Virus record (IMG/VR): IMGVR_UViG_3300036830_000164
Location: 1 to 48,365 of that record
Direction: 5' to 3' (one strand)
DNA from: a virus
Length of the DNA stretch: 48,365 nucleotides
The position numbers and the translations under genes are program-made. The notes beneath the pieces are model-generated. The model saw only the letters and a program-made list of their open reading frames with translations. It was not told where the DNA came from and searched no databases. Shown here one piece after another: positions 15,339 through 22,891 of this stretch. Position 1 is the stretch's first letter. Each line of letters starts with the position of its first letter.

Positions 15339-15580
15339 CGGACCGCATCCCCCGTGGCGAGCTCGGCGGCCTGCCGTTCCCATTCGCCGCACGCAGCCGT
15401 GCCCGGCCCAAGCGACCGCGCGTACCGGGCCACCCCTGCCACTGCTTCGCTACGGGGGACGGCGCGTACCCGGTCGGTTGCGACGTCGTACACCGTGACC
15501 AGGTCCCCGGGTGCGACCGGCCGGCCGGTGGCGAGGATCGCGTTAGCTTCTTTGGTGGCTTCCCGCTCGGCGGCGTTCAC
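15335..15580 (-). CDS. Hypothetical small protein
   Basis: 81 aa; GTG start fixed by a GTGA overlap with the upstream gene. Seen: AEREATKEANAILATGRPVA then PGDLVTVYDV, a small beta/alpha sequence with PRSEAVAGVARYARSL and an acidic end. No family recognised. GTGA overlap also at its own end. Confidence 0.6.
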   Translation of the reverse strand: MNAAEREATKEANAILATGRPVAPGDLVTVYDVATDRVRAVPRSEAVAGVARYARSLGPGTAACGEWERQAAELATGDAVR

Positions 15581-16272
15581 CGTGCACCCGCCAGCGCCGT
15601 GACGAACTCCGCCGTTACCTGCTGGCGGTGCCCGCGGGCCTTGCGCCGCGCGCTGTCGCGGTCGTCCGCGGGCTTCCACCAGCGGCACACGCACGATGCG
15701 GTGCTGGTGAAATCGGGGTAGCCCCCGCGCCGCATCGACCCCGGGTGCCCCGCCCGGTGCTCGTCGGGCAGGTACATCACCCCGTGCGGCTTGCGCGTGC
15801 TGGTGTGGTGGTCGGCCGCCAGCATCGCCAGCCGTGCCGCCAGGGACAGGGAAACCGCCGGGCGTTCGCCGCTGCCGCCTATGGTGACCAGCCCGCGCCC
15901 GGCCAGCCGTGCCGACGTCGCTGGCGGGATGCCGTAACGAAAGCCGGCGATGATCCGCCCCGCATTGGCGCCTTCGCGGGCGAAGTACGGGGCGCGTGCC
16001 CTGGCGATGGCGTCAAGGTCGGCGCGCACCGTGGCCGTGAGAGCCCCGGCAGGGGTGAGCGGCTCAAGGGTCACGGTGTGCTTGCGCGGGGCAAACCCGC
16101 CGTCCCAGACGTCGCGCTCGACGACCGCCCCGCCGTGCCTGGTCGCCTCGGCCCGGTAGCCGCGCCGTACGGCGGTGCGGAGCAGTGCCAGCGCGTGAGC
16201 CTCGCTGCAGGTGCCCTCGGCAATGGTCCCGTCCGCGCTGGTGATGACCTCGCGGAACATGTTCCCGGTCAT
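15577..16272 (-). CDS. Hypothetical protein
   Basis: 231 aa from MTGNMFREV, set by an ATGA overlap. Seen: EGTCSEAHALALLRTAVRRG near the start, KHTVTLEPLTPAGALTATVRADLDAIARARAP, RIIAGFRYGIPPATSARLAG, then a basic Cys-containing C-terminus (STASCVCRWWKPADDRDSAR). No domain recognised. Part of a chain of overlapping minus-strand genes, so expression is probably coupled. Confidence 0.65.
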   Translation of the reverse strand: MTGNMFREVITSADGTIAEGTCSEAHALALLRTAVRRGYRAEATRHGGAVVERDVWDGGFAPRKHTVTLEPLTPAGALTATVRADLDAIARARAPYFAREGANAGRIIAGFRYGIPPATSARLAGRGLVTIGGSGERPAVSLSLAARLAMLAADHHTSTRKPHGVMYLPDEHRAGHPGSMRRGGYPDFTSTASCVCRWWKPADDRDSARRKARGHRQQVTAEFVTALAGAR

Positions 16273-16514
16273 GCCGCCGCCGCCTTCCGTGCGATCCGGC
16301 GGCCGTTCCACTTGGCGAACGCGGCTAGCGCCATCTCGCCGAAGGGTCCCGGCTCCGCTATGGCCGCGATGGTGAGAACCACCTTGACCGGCGTCGGGCC
16401 GGGAACGCCGTCCCAGGTCTCTTTCGTGTAGAACCTGGCCAGGTACACCGGCCAGCTGTCCCAGACCGCCCCGGCGCCCGCTAGTACCGCTGCGCCGTTA
16501 GCCTTGTGCTGCAT
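16269..16514 (-). CDS. Hypothetical small protein, first gene after a promoter-like repeat
   Basis: 81 aa; a GCGGGAGGGCTTC ribosome site precedes ATG. Seen: WDSWPVYLARFYTKETWDGV, a hydrophobic KVVLTIAAIAE and a basic C-terminus (KWNGRRIARK). No family recognised. It is preceded by an 88-base structured leader and copy 1 of the 28-bp repeat, so it is the first gene of its transcription unit. Confidence 0.6.
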   Translation of the reverse strand: MQHKANGAAVLAGAGAVWDSWPVYLARFYTKETWDGVPGPTPVKVVLTIAAIAEPGPFGEMALAAFAKWNGRRIARKAAAA

Positions 16515-16542
16515 CCTGAAGCCCTCCCGCTTCGGGTTGCAC

Positions 16543-16561
16543 GGCCCTCCTGGTGAGGGCC
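16543..16561 (-). promoter_or_regulatory. Structured leader hairpin upstream of 16514
   Basis: Perfect stem GGCCCTC / GAGGGCC with a 5-base loop, inside an 88-base untranslated leader. A second potential hairpin (GGGGTGGTTGCACACCCC region, 16574-16591) lies just upstream, and GTGCAACC occurs in or beside both. Suggests an attenuator or a structured 5' leader. Confidence 0.45.
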
Positions 16562-16602
16562 GGCGGTCCCTGGGGGTGGTTGCACACCCCTGGGGACTTC
16601 CA

Positions 16603-16630
16603 TGTAATGAACTCTACCCTACTAGACGTG
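16603..16630 (-). promoter_or_regulatory. 28-bp promoter/operator repeat, copy 1
   Basis: On the minus strand it reads CACGTCTAGTAGGGTAGAGT followed by TCATTACA. Copies 2 (19648-19675) and 3 (22290-22317) differ at only a few positions. TAGAGT / TAGGGT / TAGTGT could be a -10 element, with the variable base at its least conserved place. No good -35 box is visible. Starts 88 bases before the gene at 16514. Confidence 0.7.
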
Positions 16631-16645
16631 TCAGTGGTGGGAGAT

Positions 16646-17695
16646 TCAGCCCGTGACCTGCGCCTCTTCGCACACCCGCCGCGCCGCCTCATCCACCAGC
16701 GCCGCCATATCGGCCGCGGACATGCGCCCGGTCACCTTGTGATAGGGGACAGTGTCGGTCCAGTCCAGCCGCGCCGCAGCCCTGGTCACCACGGGCCCGT
16801 CATTGAGCATCGCCGGAATCGTGACGGACTTCCCGCTGACCCGGAGCACCTCGAACCACGTGCCCAGGAACCGCACATAGTCACCCTTGGTGAAGTCTTC
16901 GCGGCTCCAGACCTTGACCCCGGCCGCCTGCGCGGCCTTGACGAGCTCCCGCCAGTAGGTGAGCTGCTCGCGCACGCCGGCAAGCTCGGCCGTGAGCCGC
17001 TCCAGCTGGCCACCGGTGGCGGGCGGCACTTCGCGGGTGTAGGGGTGCTGCCCGCGCGTCCCGCCCTCGATGTCCCGCAAGAGCCCGCGCTCGGCCGCCT
17101 CTAGCTTCCCGATGCGCCGCAGCGTGGCCGGGACACTTTCCCGCCTCGCCTGATACCGCTCCGCGGTCCCGGCGCGGCCCGCGTGGTGTTCGGCCCGCTC
17201 CGCTTCGGCGCGTCCCCGGCGCCTCAGCGATTCGGCCCGTTCCAGGTCCCGGCGGTGCCTGCGCTCGGAGTGGTGCCCAACGAGGATCGGCTGCCCCATA
17301 GGGATCATGTCCAGAATCCCATGTTCCCCGCCGTACGCGGCTTGCGACTTCGCCCCGGCGCTCCGTGCCACGCCGTTGTGGTAGTCGGCCCGGTCCCCGG
17401 CCCGTTCGTACCGCTCGGCCTCAGCGCCGGCGAACGACCGCGCCGACTCCGCGCTGTCGTCGACCTCGACCGTGACAGTGTGCCCCGCCTTGCGGAGCGC
17501 TTCAGCGGCCTGGTCGATACGCCACGTCTTCGCGGCGCGGTCCCGCGACTGCCCTAGCCCGATCTGGCCGAGGCTGCGGAAGTACCGCCACGACGTGCCG
17601 AGCCCTTTGAGCACTTCCCATACGCCGTCACCCCGCCGCGAACCCTCGACCAGCGTCCCGGCCTCGTGCGTGTGGGTGATCGTGATGTCTGCCAT
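16646..17695 (-). CDS. DUF3560 family protein
   Basis: 349 aa. Seen: N-terminal ITITHTHEAGTLVEGSRRGDG and TSWRYFRSLGQIGLGQSRDR, then helical Ala/Arg/Glu-rich RAEAERAEHHAG segments, and IPMGQPILVGHHSERRHRRD, the hallmark block of DUF3560 proteins. The C-terminal third is a beta-rich domain (KGDYVRFLGTWFEVLRVSGK). Known: DUF3560 occurs on plasmids and other mobile elements of Actinobacteria; function undefined. Neighbour of a methyltransferase/ArdC fusion, which fits a DNA-protection or establishment block. Confidence 0.85.
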   Translation of the reverse strand: MADITITHTHEAGTLVEGSRRGDGVWEVLKGLGTSWRYFRSLGQIGLGQSRDRAAKTWRIDQAAEALRKAGHTVTVEVDDSAESARSFAGAEAERYERAGDRADYHNGVARSAGAKSQAAYGGEHGILDMIPMGQPILVGHHSERRHRRDLERAESLRRRGRAEAERAEHHAGRAGTAERYQARRESVPATLRRIGKLEAAERGLLRDIEGGTRGQHPYTREVPPATGGQLERLTAELAGVREQLTYWRELVKAAQAAGVKVWSREDFTKGDYVRFLGTWFEVLRVSGKSVTIPAMLNDGPVVTRAAARLDWTDTVPYHKVTGRMSAADMAALVDEAARRVCEEAQVTG

Positions 17696-17719
17696 TGTGG
17701 TGAGCCCTCCCGCTCACGC

Positions 17720-17744
17720 CTGCCCGGCCCTGCTGGCCGGGCAG
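17720..17744. terminator. Intercistronic hairpin
   Basis: Perfect 10-bp stem CTGCCCGGCC / GGCCGGGCAG with a 5-base loop between the methyltransferase-fusion stop and the DUF3560 gene start on the minus strand. No T run; likely attenuation or mRNA processing. Confidence 0.55.
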
Positions 17745-17798
17745 CCGCGGCACCGCGCCCAGGTGGCGAACCCCGGGCCCGGCACCGTGGCCACCCGG

Positions 17799-19235
17799 TC
17801 AGGCGAACAGCAGGTCGGCGTCTTCGGTCACCTCGTACCCGTCAAGGTCTTCGCCGTCCTCGTCCTCATCCACTGCGGCGGCCCGCTCCGCGGCCGCTTG
17901 CACCGCGAGCGCGACCCCGGCGTCCATCGCGGCGAGCACCGCGGCCGCGTCGCCGCCGCCGATGCTGGCGAGCGCTTCGCGGATCTCCGTGAGCGTCTTG
18001 CCCTGCGCCGTTTTCGCCGGCTTGAACACGCGGCCCGGCATGGGGTCGGTCTGGGAGATGTCGAACACCGACGCGATTTTGACACCGCACATTTTCCGGA
18101 CTGTCGCCTCACCCTCGGCCGGTGCCCGGTCCTCACCACTGGCCGGCGCGGCTTTGGTGCGCGGGGCGAAGATCAGCAGACCATCCTCGCCCTCCCGCAC
18201 CTGCCGGCCGCGGTCCTGCCACTCGACGAACCCGGCCACGTCGGACGCCACCGGGCACTGCATCCCGATCAGCAGCTGATTCCGGAACGAGTACCGCCCC
18301 AGCGACGACCCCCGCGAAAGGAACTGCGCCCACACCGCGGGGTCGGTCATCTGCGCCATGCCGTCAGCCATCATCGCGGCGACCCGTTCCCGCTTGGCGT
18401 CCACATAGGCGCGCTTCTCATCCGTGGTGAGCTTGCCCCGCTTGCGTGGCGCCTCAGCCGCGGGCACCGCTTCCGGCGCCGCAACCTCGATCGCGGGCAC
18501 CGTGACAAGCACGGTTCGCACGTCGGTCCCTGACTCGCGGAAAGCCTGCCCGGGCAGGTCCTCTATCACCCCGCCGGCCTGCTCGACCAGGTCCCGGAAC
18601 CCGGCGGTGCGCTTGTCGGAGCGGAACGACGTGCCCGCGGACATGACCGAGACCAGCACCCCGCCCGGGCGCAGGAACCGCAGCGCGTGAAGCACATGCG
18701 CGATGTCGGCCTTCCCTGCAAACGGCGGGTTCATCAGCACCCGGTCATACTCGGGGCGCGGCTCGACGGTCAGGAAGTCCGCGACGGTCACCGACCGTGC
18801 CACACCCACGGGGATCTGCCCGGCCCGCCCGGCGTCCATCTCGACGCAGTCGACCTGGTACCCGTACCCGGCCGCCCGGGCGGCTATCGCCCCCGTGCCC
18901 GCGGACGGTTCCAGCGCGGCCAGCTGGTGGTCACCCGGCTCGATCCCTGCGGCGTCAAGGATCCGCGACACCACGGCCGGCGGGGTGGGGAACCACCCGG
19001 CCTCCTGCGGTGTGGCGACCTCACCGGAACCGAGCAGGCCGGCGAGCACGGGCCCGGCGTCGCCCTGGAACACGTGCGCCTTATCGCGCCGCGACCACTT
19101 GCCCCCCGCGGCCTCCAGCACCTTGTTAACCGCAACGTACTGCGGCCGGTCCAGCCGGTCAGTCACTACCAGCCTGGGCCCGTCGACCGTTGCCCGGCCC
19201 AGAATCCCCAGCACTTCCGCGCTGATCGCTGCCAT
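17799..19235 (-). CDS. N6-adenine DNA methyltransferase fused to an ArdC-like ssDNA-binding domain
   Basis: 478 aa from MAAISAEVLG. Seen: methyltransferase half with LEPSAGTG (109-115, AdoMet site), DCVEMD and VLMNPPF (catalytic NPPF at 169-172), then HALRFLRPGGVLVSVMSAG. After an Ala/Pro linker comes an ArdC_N-like domain (about 285-385): FLSRGSSLGRYSFRNQLLIG, VAGFVEWQDRGRQVREGEDG, LLIFAPR. Known: NPPF/NPPY enzymes methylate adenine N6; ArdC protects incoming single-stranded DNA from restriction. No ArdC protease HExxH is seen, so only the binding domain is present. Acidic tail. Inferred role: shielding the element from host restriction. Confidence 0.82.
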   Translation of the reverse strand: MAAISAEVLGILGRATVDGPRLVVTDRLDRPQYVAVNKVLEAAGGKWSRRDKAHVFQGDAGPVLAGLLGSGEVATPQEAGWFPTPPAVVSRILDAAGIEPGDHQLAALEPSAGTGAIAARAAGYGYQVDCVEMDAGRAGQIPVGVARSVTVADFLTVEPRPEYDRVLMNPPFAGKADIAHVLHALRFLRPGGVLVSVMSAGTSFRSDKRTAGFRDLVEQAGGVIEDLPGQAFRESGTDVRTVLVTVPAIEVAAPEAVPAAEAPRKRGKLTTDEKRAYVDAKRERVAAMMADGMAQMTDPAVWAQFLSRGSSLGRYSFRNQLLIGMQCPVASDVAGFVEWQDRGRQVREGEDGLLIFAPRTKAAPASGEDRAPAEGEATVRKMCGVKIASVFDISQTDPMPGRVFKPAKTAQGKTLTEIREALASIGGGDAAAVLAAMDAGVALAVQAAAERAAAVDEDEDGEDLDGYEVTEDADLLFA

Positions 19236-19256
19236 CGTGTTTTCCCCTCGTGTCCA

Positions 19257-19278
19257 GGCCAGCCCCTCCCGGCTGGCC
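19257..19278. terminator. Intercistronic hairpin
   Basis: Perfect 8-bp stem GGCCAGCC / GGCTGGCC with a 6-base loop, just upstream of the methyltransferase-fusion gene on the minus strand. Probably a processing or attenuation element. Confidence 0.5.
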
Positions 19279-19323
19279 ATGACACCGCGCGGGGGTTGCC
19301 CGCCCGGCATCATGGCCAGCCGG

Positions 19324-19608
19324 TCAGCCAGCCTGCGTGAGAGTCAGGAACAGGTCAGCGTCCGGCTGCCCAGCACCGCCGCCGTACAGCCGGACGGTCC
19401 CATCTGCGGCCACTTCCGCCTGCCCGGCCTTCGGCCACGGGATACCCCACTGTGAGCCGCTCAGGTAGAACGATGTGCCGTTGACTTTGGTCACGGTGGC
19501 CCGCCGCGTGCCGAAACACGGGTGATCCTCCCGTGTTATGTAGTGGTTTGTCACGTCGTACACCTGGCCTGCCTTTACCGCCCGCTTAACGTCCGCGAGT
19601 GTGCTCAT
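19324..19608 (-). CDS. Small hypothetical protein, first gene after repeat copy 2
   Basis: 94 aa from MSTLADVKRAVKAG, preceded by a GGGAGGGGACG site. Seen: QVYDVTNHYITREDHPCFGT and TKVNGTSFYLSGSQWGIPWP, a compact beta-rich sequence with KVNGTSFYL, and a Leu-rich end. No named family. The promoter-like repeat lies 40 bases upstream; an upstream extension of the frame reads through the repeat and was rejected. Confidence 0.65.
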   Translation of the reverse strand: MSTLADVKRAVKAGQVYDVTNHYITREDHPCFGTRRATVTKVNGTSFYLSGSQWGIPWPKAGQAEVAADGTVRLYGGGAGQPDADLFLTLTQAG

Positions 19609-19647
19609 ACCTCGTCCCCTCCCGTGTCCCGGCTCGTCCATCTGTTC

Positions 19648-19675
19648 TGTAGTGAACCCTACCCTACTAGACGTG
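19648..19675 (-). promoter_or_regulatory. 28-bp promoter/operator repeat, copy 2
   Basis: Minus strand CACGTCTAGTAGGGTAGGGT then TCACTACA, 40 bases upstream of the ATG at 19608. See copy 1 for the proposed -10. The closeness to a start codon supports promoter function. Confidence 0.7.
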
Positions 19676-20046
19676 AGAGTAACAGCGGAACACGCACGCC
19701 ACCTGCAAAGATTCCCCGCCACACGTACCAGCCCAGGGCACCAAACAGCCCCCCAAACACCCGACCCGTACCCAGCCCGCACCCCCAGCAGGGCAACCGG
19801 CACCCACACCGCAGGCACCCCAGCTCAAGCCACCCGGCCACCCGACCGAGACAAGGCACAAGCGCAAACCCAGACAGGCAAAGAGGAAACGCGACCCCGC
19901 CAGCCACCACGGCTCACAGGCAAACGGGCAGGGGGATGCCGCCCCCGCGCGTCTCGAGCCCCTGTTTGCGAAACGTTCTATGCGCGCCCCGGGTATCTGA
20001 ACGTTGTTAAGGAGTGGCCCGTCGTGCCCTCCAGCGGCGGACGCGG
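19676..20046. other. About 370-bp noncoding, strand-asymmetric C/A-rich region
   Basis: Between repeat copy 2 and the sliding-clamp stop. The plus strand from about 19690 to 19930 is dominated by C and A with many ACCC, CACCC and CAGGCA words. The open frames here are low-complexity and lack family features. Toward the clamp gene come two AACGTT palindromes (19972-19977 and 20001-20006). I see no gene. Candidate replication origin or regulatory RNA region. Confidence 0.55.
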
Positions 20047-21609
20047 TCAGCCTGCCTGCCGTGCCTCGGCCTGGATCTCAGCCCATGCGGCCTCATGCGC
20101 CTTGACGAACTTGACCGCGGCGCGCTTGCCGTCGAACGCGGCAGTGTGGCCGGACGGGTGCCAGGTCGCGATGACGTGCCGCGTGCCACCCGCGACGCTG
20201 GCGGTAAGGCTGAACGTTGCCCCAGGCCACGGGCCGGCCTTGCCAGGCTTGAGTGTGACGTCCCGCCCGTGCCTGTCCTTGAGACCCGGGATGATCGCAG
20301 GCTGGCCGCTGGCAGGCTCGGGCGTGGTCTGGGGTGTGGCCGGGCGGACGTGGGCAACCGGCTCGGCGGGCTCGGGCGTGGCGGCCGGCTCTGGCTTGGG
20401 CTTGGACTTGATCGCCGCCTGCCAGATGCGTATGGGCATCACCAGGCCCCGGAAACCGTCGCGCGGCGCCCCATCGGGCGTGACCAGCATCGCGCCGCGG
20501 GCCTTAGACCACGAGAGGCGAACCGTACCTTTCAGGCCAGCGAGCACACCGGCCAGATACAGCGGGTTGTAGGCCACCGTGTGACCGATCACCCGGTAAC
20601 CGGGCCCGCTCTGGGCAACATCGCCCATGTCCAGCCGGCACGGCACGGCCGCCGACGATGCCCGCCTGCCGTCACGCCTGGCGGTAACCGTCACCCGGCC
20701 GGAACGGAACTCCAGCGTCACAGCCTCACCTTTCCCCGCAGCGGCGCCGGCGCGCTTGACAGCTTCCGCCAGGGCACCAGCGTCGGCCGTGGCTGTGACA
20801 GCGGCAGTCTTCGGCAGGAGTTTGGCGTACGAGGGGAACGTGCCGGCATCGCGGGTCCGGATGATCAGGTCCCGTACGCCGTCGCTCAGGCCGGCCATAG
20901 CGTCATCGCCGCCGAACCCCGGCTTGTGGCCGGCGGGCACGGGCGCCAGGTGAACCGACACACGCTCGCCCTTGGCGGCCAGCTTGGCGAACACGGCGAG
21001 GATCTTAGCCGGGATCGCAGCCTTGCGGCCCGCCTCGGTCACGGTTGCGGCCGCGGTCTCCACACCGAGCCTGTAGCGGTCGGTGGCGGCGAACGTGATA
21101 CCGGCATCGCCGAAGTCCAGCAGGACGGCCGTAATGGCCGGCAGCGTGTCATCTGTGGAAGCGCACACACCCACCCGGCCGACCGCGCCGGCCAGAACCG
21201 AACCGTCCACCGAGGCGACCTCAGCGGGCATCGCCGGCAACTGCGGGTAGTCACCGGCCGGCAAGAGCTCCACCGACGCTGACACCCCATCGCATTCAAG
21301 CGTGAGCGTGTCCCCATCGGACATGGCCGTCACCTGCGCTGCCTTGCCCCCGGGCAGCCCCTTAACCGCGGTTGCCAGTTCCTTGCCGCGTGCCAGAACC
21401 GTTCCGGCGGCCGTCACGTCCGCGGGCACGCGCGCACGGGCCGTCATGTCGTAATCGAACCCCGAGACTGTGACCGTGCCTAGCGTGGCCTGCAGGTGAA
21501 CCCCTGCCAGCACCGGAACCGCCGGCCTGGTGGGCAGTCCCTTGACCGCCCACGCGAGACCGGCCGCCAGCTCGCCCTTGCCTGCTGTGAACATCACTTC
21601 GCTTGCCAT
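20047..21609 (-). CDS. dnaN-like: DNA polymerase III beta-clamp homolog with C-terminal extension
   Basis: 520 aa; ACGGGAGGG site. Seen: three repeated clamp domains, with VSGFDYDMTARARVPADV (domain 1), ATDRYRLG at 176-183 (the ATDxxRL hallmark, domain 2) and GFRGLVMPIR ending domain 3 near residue 394, where bacterial clamps stop. About 125 further residues form a Pro-rich linker and a compact domain (GPWPGATFSLTASV...RHVIATWHPSGHTAAFDG). Known: the clamp tethers polymerases and other factors to DNA. Here the clamp may recruit host polymerase to the element. The added domain is unusual and unassigned. Confidence 0.85.
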   Translation of the reverse strand: MASEVMFTAGKGELAAGLAWAVKGLPTRPAVPVLAGVHLQATLGTVTVSGFDYDMTARARVPADVTAAGTVLARGKELATAVKGLPGGKAAQVTAMSDGDTLTLECDGVSASVELLPAGDYPQLPAMPAEVASVDGSVLAGAVGRVGVCASTDDTLPAITAVLLDFGDAGITFAATDRYRLGVETAAATVTEAGRKAAIPAKILAVFAKLAAKGERVSVHLAPVPAGHKPGFGGDDAMAGLSDGVRDLIIRTRDAGTFPSYAKLLPKTAAVTATADAGALAEAVKRAGAAAGKGEAVTLEFRSGRVTVTARRDGRRASSAAVPCRLDMGDVAQSGPGYRVIGHTVAYNPLYLAGVLAGLKGTVRLSWSKARGAMLVTPDGAPRDGFRGLVMPIRIWQAAIKSKPKPEPAATPEPAEPVAHVRPATPQTTPEPASGQPAIIPGLKDRHGRDVTLKPGKAGPWPGATFSLTASVAGGTRHVIATWHPSGHTAAFDGKRAAVKFVKAHEAAWAEIQAEARQAG

Positions 21610-21648
21610 CGTGGGTAACCCTCCCGTTGCCCTAGTGGTCCGTCTTGG

Positions 21649-21885
21649 CTAGTCGCAGCAACCGCAGCACGGCGCGTCCTCGCACCTGCCGTAGCCTCTC
21701 GACGTGTAGCCGCTACGCCCGCGGCTGCGTCCCCGCGGCGCATCCATCGCAGGGCACCCCTCATGGGTGACCGCACCCGGCCCCCCGTAGCTGATCTGCG
21801 ATCCGGCCTTGATCTCGCGCGTCGCCGCGTTGCACGTCTCCGCGCGGCACGTGTCCGCCCGCCTCGCCGTCATCACCTTCGCCAT
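21649..21885 (-). CDS. Small Cys-rich zinc-binding protein
   Basis: 78 aa from MAKVMTARRADTC, after a GGGAGGGA site. Seen: TCRAETC...IKAGSQISYGGPGAVTHEGC, a small treble-clef-like motif with CxxxxC and HxxC, then an Arg/Ser/Gly-rich stretch and a Cys-cluster end GRCEDAPCCGCCD. Lies directly upstream of the clamp in the operon. Nucleic-acid binding is likely; exact role unknown. Confidence 0.65.
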   Translation of the reverse strand: MAKVMTARRADTCRAETCNAATREIKAGSQISYGGPGAVTHEGCPAMDAPRGRSRGRSGYTSRGYGRCEDAPCCGCCD

Positions 21886-21926
21886 TGCCGATCCCTCCCG
21901 GTTACCTCGCTTGTGTGCTGGCTGCC

Positions 21927-21956
21927 GGCCCGGCCACCGGTGAGGGTGGCCGGGCC
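21927..21956. terminator. Intercistronic hairpin
   Basis: Perfect 12-bp stem GGCCCGGCCACC / GGTGGCCGGGCC with a 6-base loop, six bases before the stop of the secreted-protein gene on the minus strand. The strongest of the hairpins in this operon; could attenuate transcription into the clamp gene. Confidence 0.6.
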
Positions 21957-21962
21957 GTGCTG

Positions 21963-22238
21963 CTAGGACCCGCTCCCGTACCCGCTTTCGCAAACCACGG
22001 CCGATGAACCCTTGCCCTTGCCGTGCCTCGGCTTTCCCCACACCACGACGCAAGGGCCGTCATGGTGCCCCCCCGTACGCCAGTGCACCCATGCGGGCAG
22101 GGGATGGGTGTGGTGGTGGGTGGTTGCGCCTGCCTGGCTGGTGATGCCCAGCGCCAGGCCGGCGACTGTGACCACGGTGGCCAGGGCAGCTGCTATACGG
22201 ACGTGTGCCCTGGTGATGCGGCCCGGCTTACGGTGCAT
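21963..22238 (-). CDS. Small secreted protein
   Basis: 91 aa from MHRKPGRITR. Seen: basic N-terminus, hydrophobic core (RIAAALATVVTVAGLALGI) and a QAGA-T type cleavage site near residue 37, then a His-rich mature part (THHHTHPLPAWVHWRTGGHH) with two Cys (CVVVW, VVCESGYGSGS) that may form a disulphide. First gene after repeat copy 3. Family not recognised; a secreted factor in a replication operon is odd. Confidence 0.65.
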   Translation of the reverse strand: MHRKPGRITRAHVRIAAALATVVTVAGLALGITSQAGATTHHHTHPLPAWVHWRTGGHHDGPCVVVWGKPRHGKGKGSSAVVCESGYGSGS

Positions 22239-22289
22239 GTGGATTCCCCTCGGTGTGTGCGGGGTGCGCGCCCCACTCCGTGTCTTGCG

Positions 22290-22317
22290 TGTAGTGAACA
22301 CTACCCTACTAGGAGTG
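22290..22317 (-). promoter_or_regulatory. 28-bp promoter/operator repeat, copy 3
   Basis: Minus strand CACTCCTAGTAGGGTAGTGT then TCACTACA, 52 bases upstream of the ATG at 22238. The same element as copies 1 and 2. Each copy precedes the first gene of a minus-strand group. Confidence 0.7.
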
Positions 22318-22560
22318 TGGTCACGCATCGTTTCCCGCACACACCACGAGTCGTATCCATGCTGTGACCTGCGGTGGAGTGGGCCACCGGACCCCGGGAA
22401 CCACCCCACAACCCACACCCCCCACCCCGGGATCGCACGGGACATGCCAGGCAGCTACCGCGCATCTCGCAGGGCTCCCGGCTCAAACGGCTAAAGGCGC
22501 ATTCCGCGCATTCCGTGTGTGGTGTGTGGTGCGCTGGTCCACCTGTCCTGACGTGGGACG
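22318..22560. other. Noncoding divergent intergenic region
   Basis: Lies between the leftward repeat copy 3 and the rightward genes. Contains GCATTCCGC / GCATTCCG as a near-tandem repeat (22498-22515) and a GT-rich tract TGTGTGGTGTGTGGTG. No protein-like frame. Expected to carry the rightward promoter, but no clear -35/-10 pair is visible. Confidence 0.5.
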
Positions 22561-22866
22561 ATGGTGTGCATGACCGAGGCTGAGGGCGCCGCCGTACCGT
22601 CCGGGGCAATCACGCACATAGCCGGGGCTCAGGTCCAGGTCGGTTCGCGTCTGCGGCAGCGGTGCTCGTGGTGCGGTGCTGTGCTGTGTGACTACGACCT
22701 GGAACGGGTCGCGGTGCCTGAGGGGCAGGACCCGCGGCCGGGGATGTGGGAGACGGGCGCGCTGGTGGAGGTGGATGGTGGCGTTTCGTGGGTTCTGGAC
22801 CACAAGGACGGCGACCAGATCCCGGCGAACGCCTGCGCCCGGCTCGACGACGCGGTGACGGCCTGA
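22561..22866 (+). CDS. Small protein with CxxC...C zinc-binding start
   Basis: 101 aa from ATG 22561; ATG 22570 (MTEAEG) is an equally good start, as neither has a strong ribosome site. Seen: RQRCSWCGAVLCDYDLERVA, a CxxCxxxxC knuckle, then WETGALVEVDGGVSWVLDHKDG and a closing CARLDDAV. The pattern recalls short actinophage proteins of unknown function. First gene of the rightward block. Confidence 0.6.
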   Translation: MVCMTEAEGAAVPSGAITHIAGAQVQVGSRLRQRCSWCGAVLCDYDLERVAVPEGQDPRPGMWETGALVEVDGGVSWVLDHKDGDQIPANACARLDDAVTA

Positions 22867-22891
22867 GATGGCAGATGGAAGGGGAACGGGG

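Noticed and set aside
19601-20572. 323-aa plus-strand frame across the C/A-rich gap
   Set aside because: Runs from repeat copy 2 through the gap into the antisense of the clamp gene; composition is Pro/Thr/Gln-rich with no family features.
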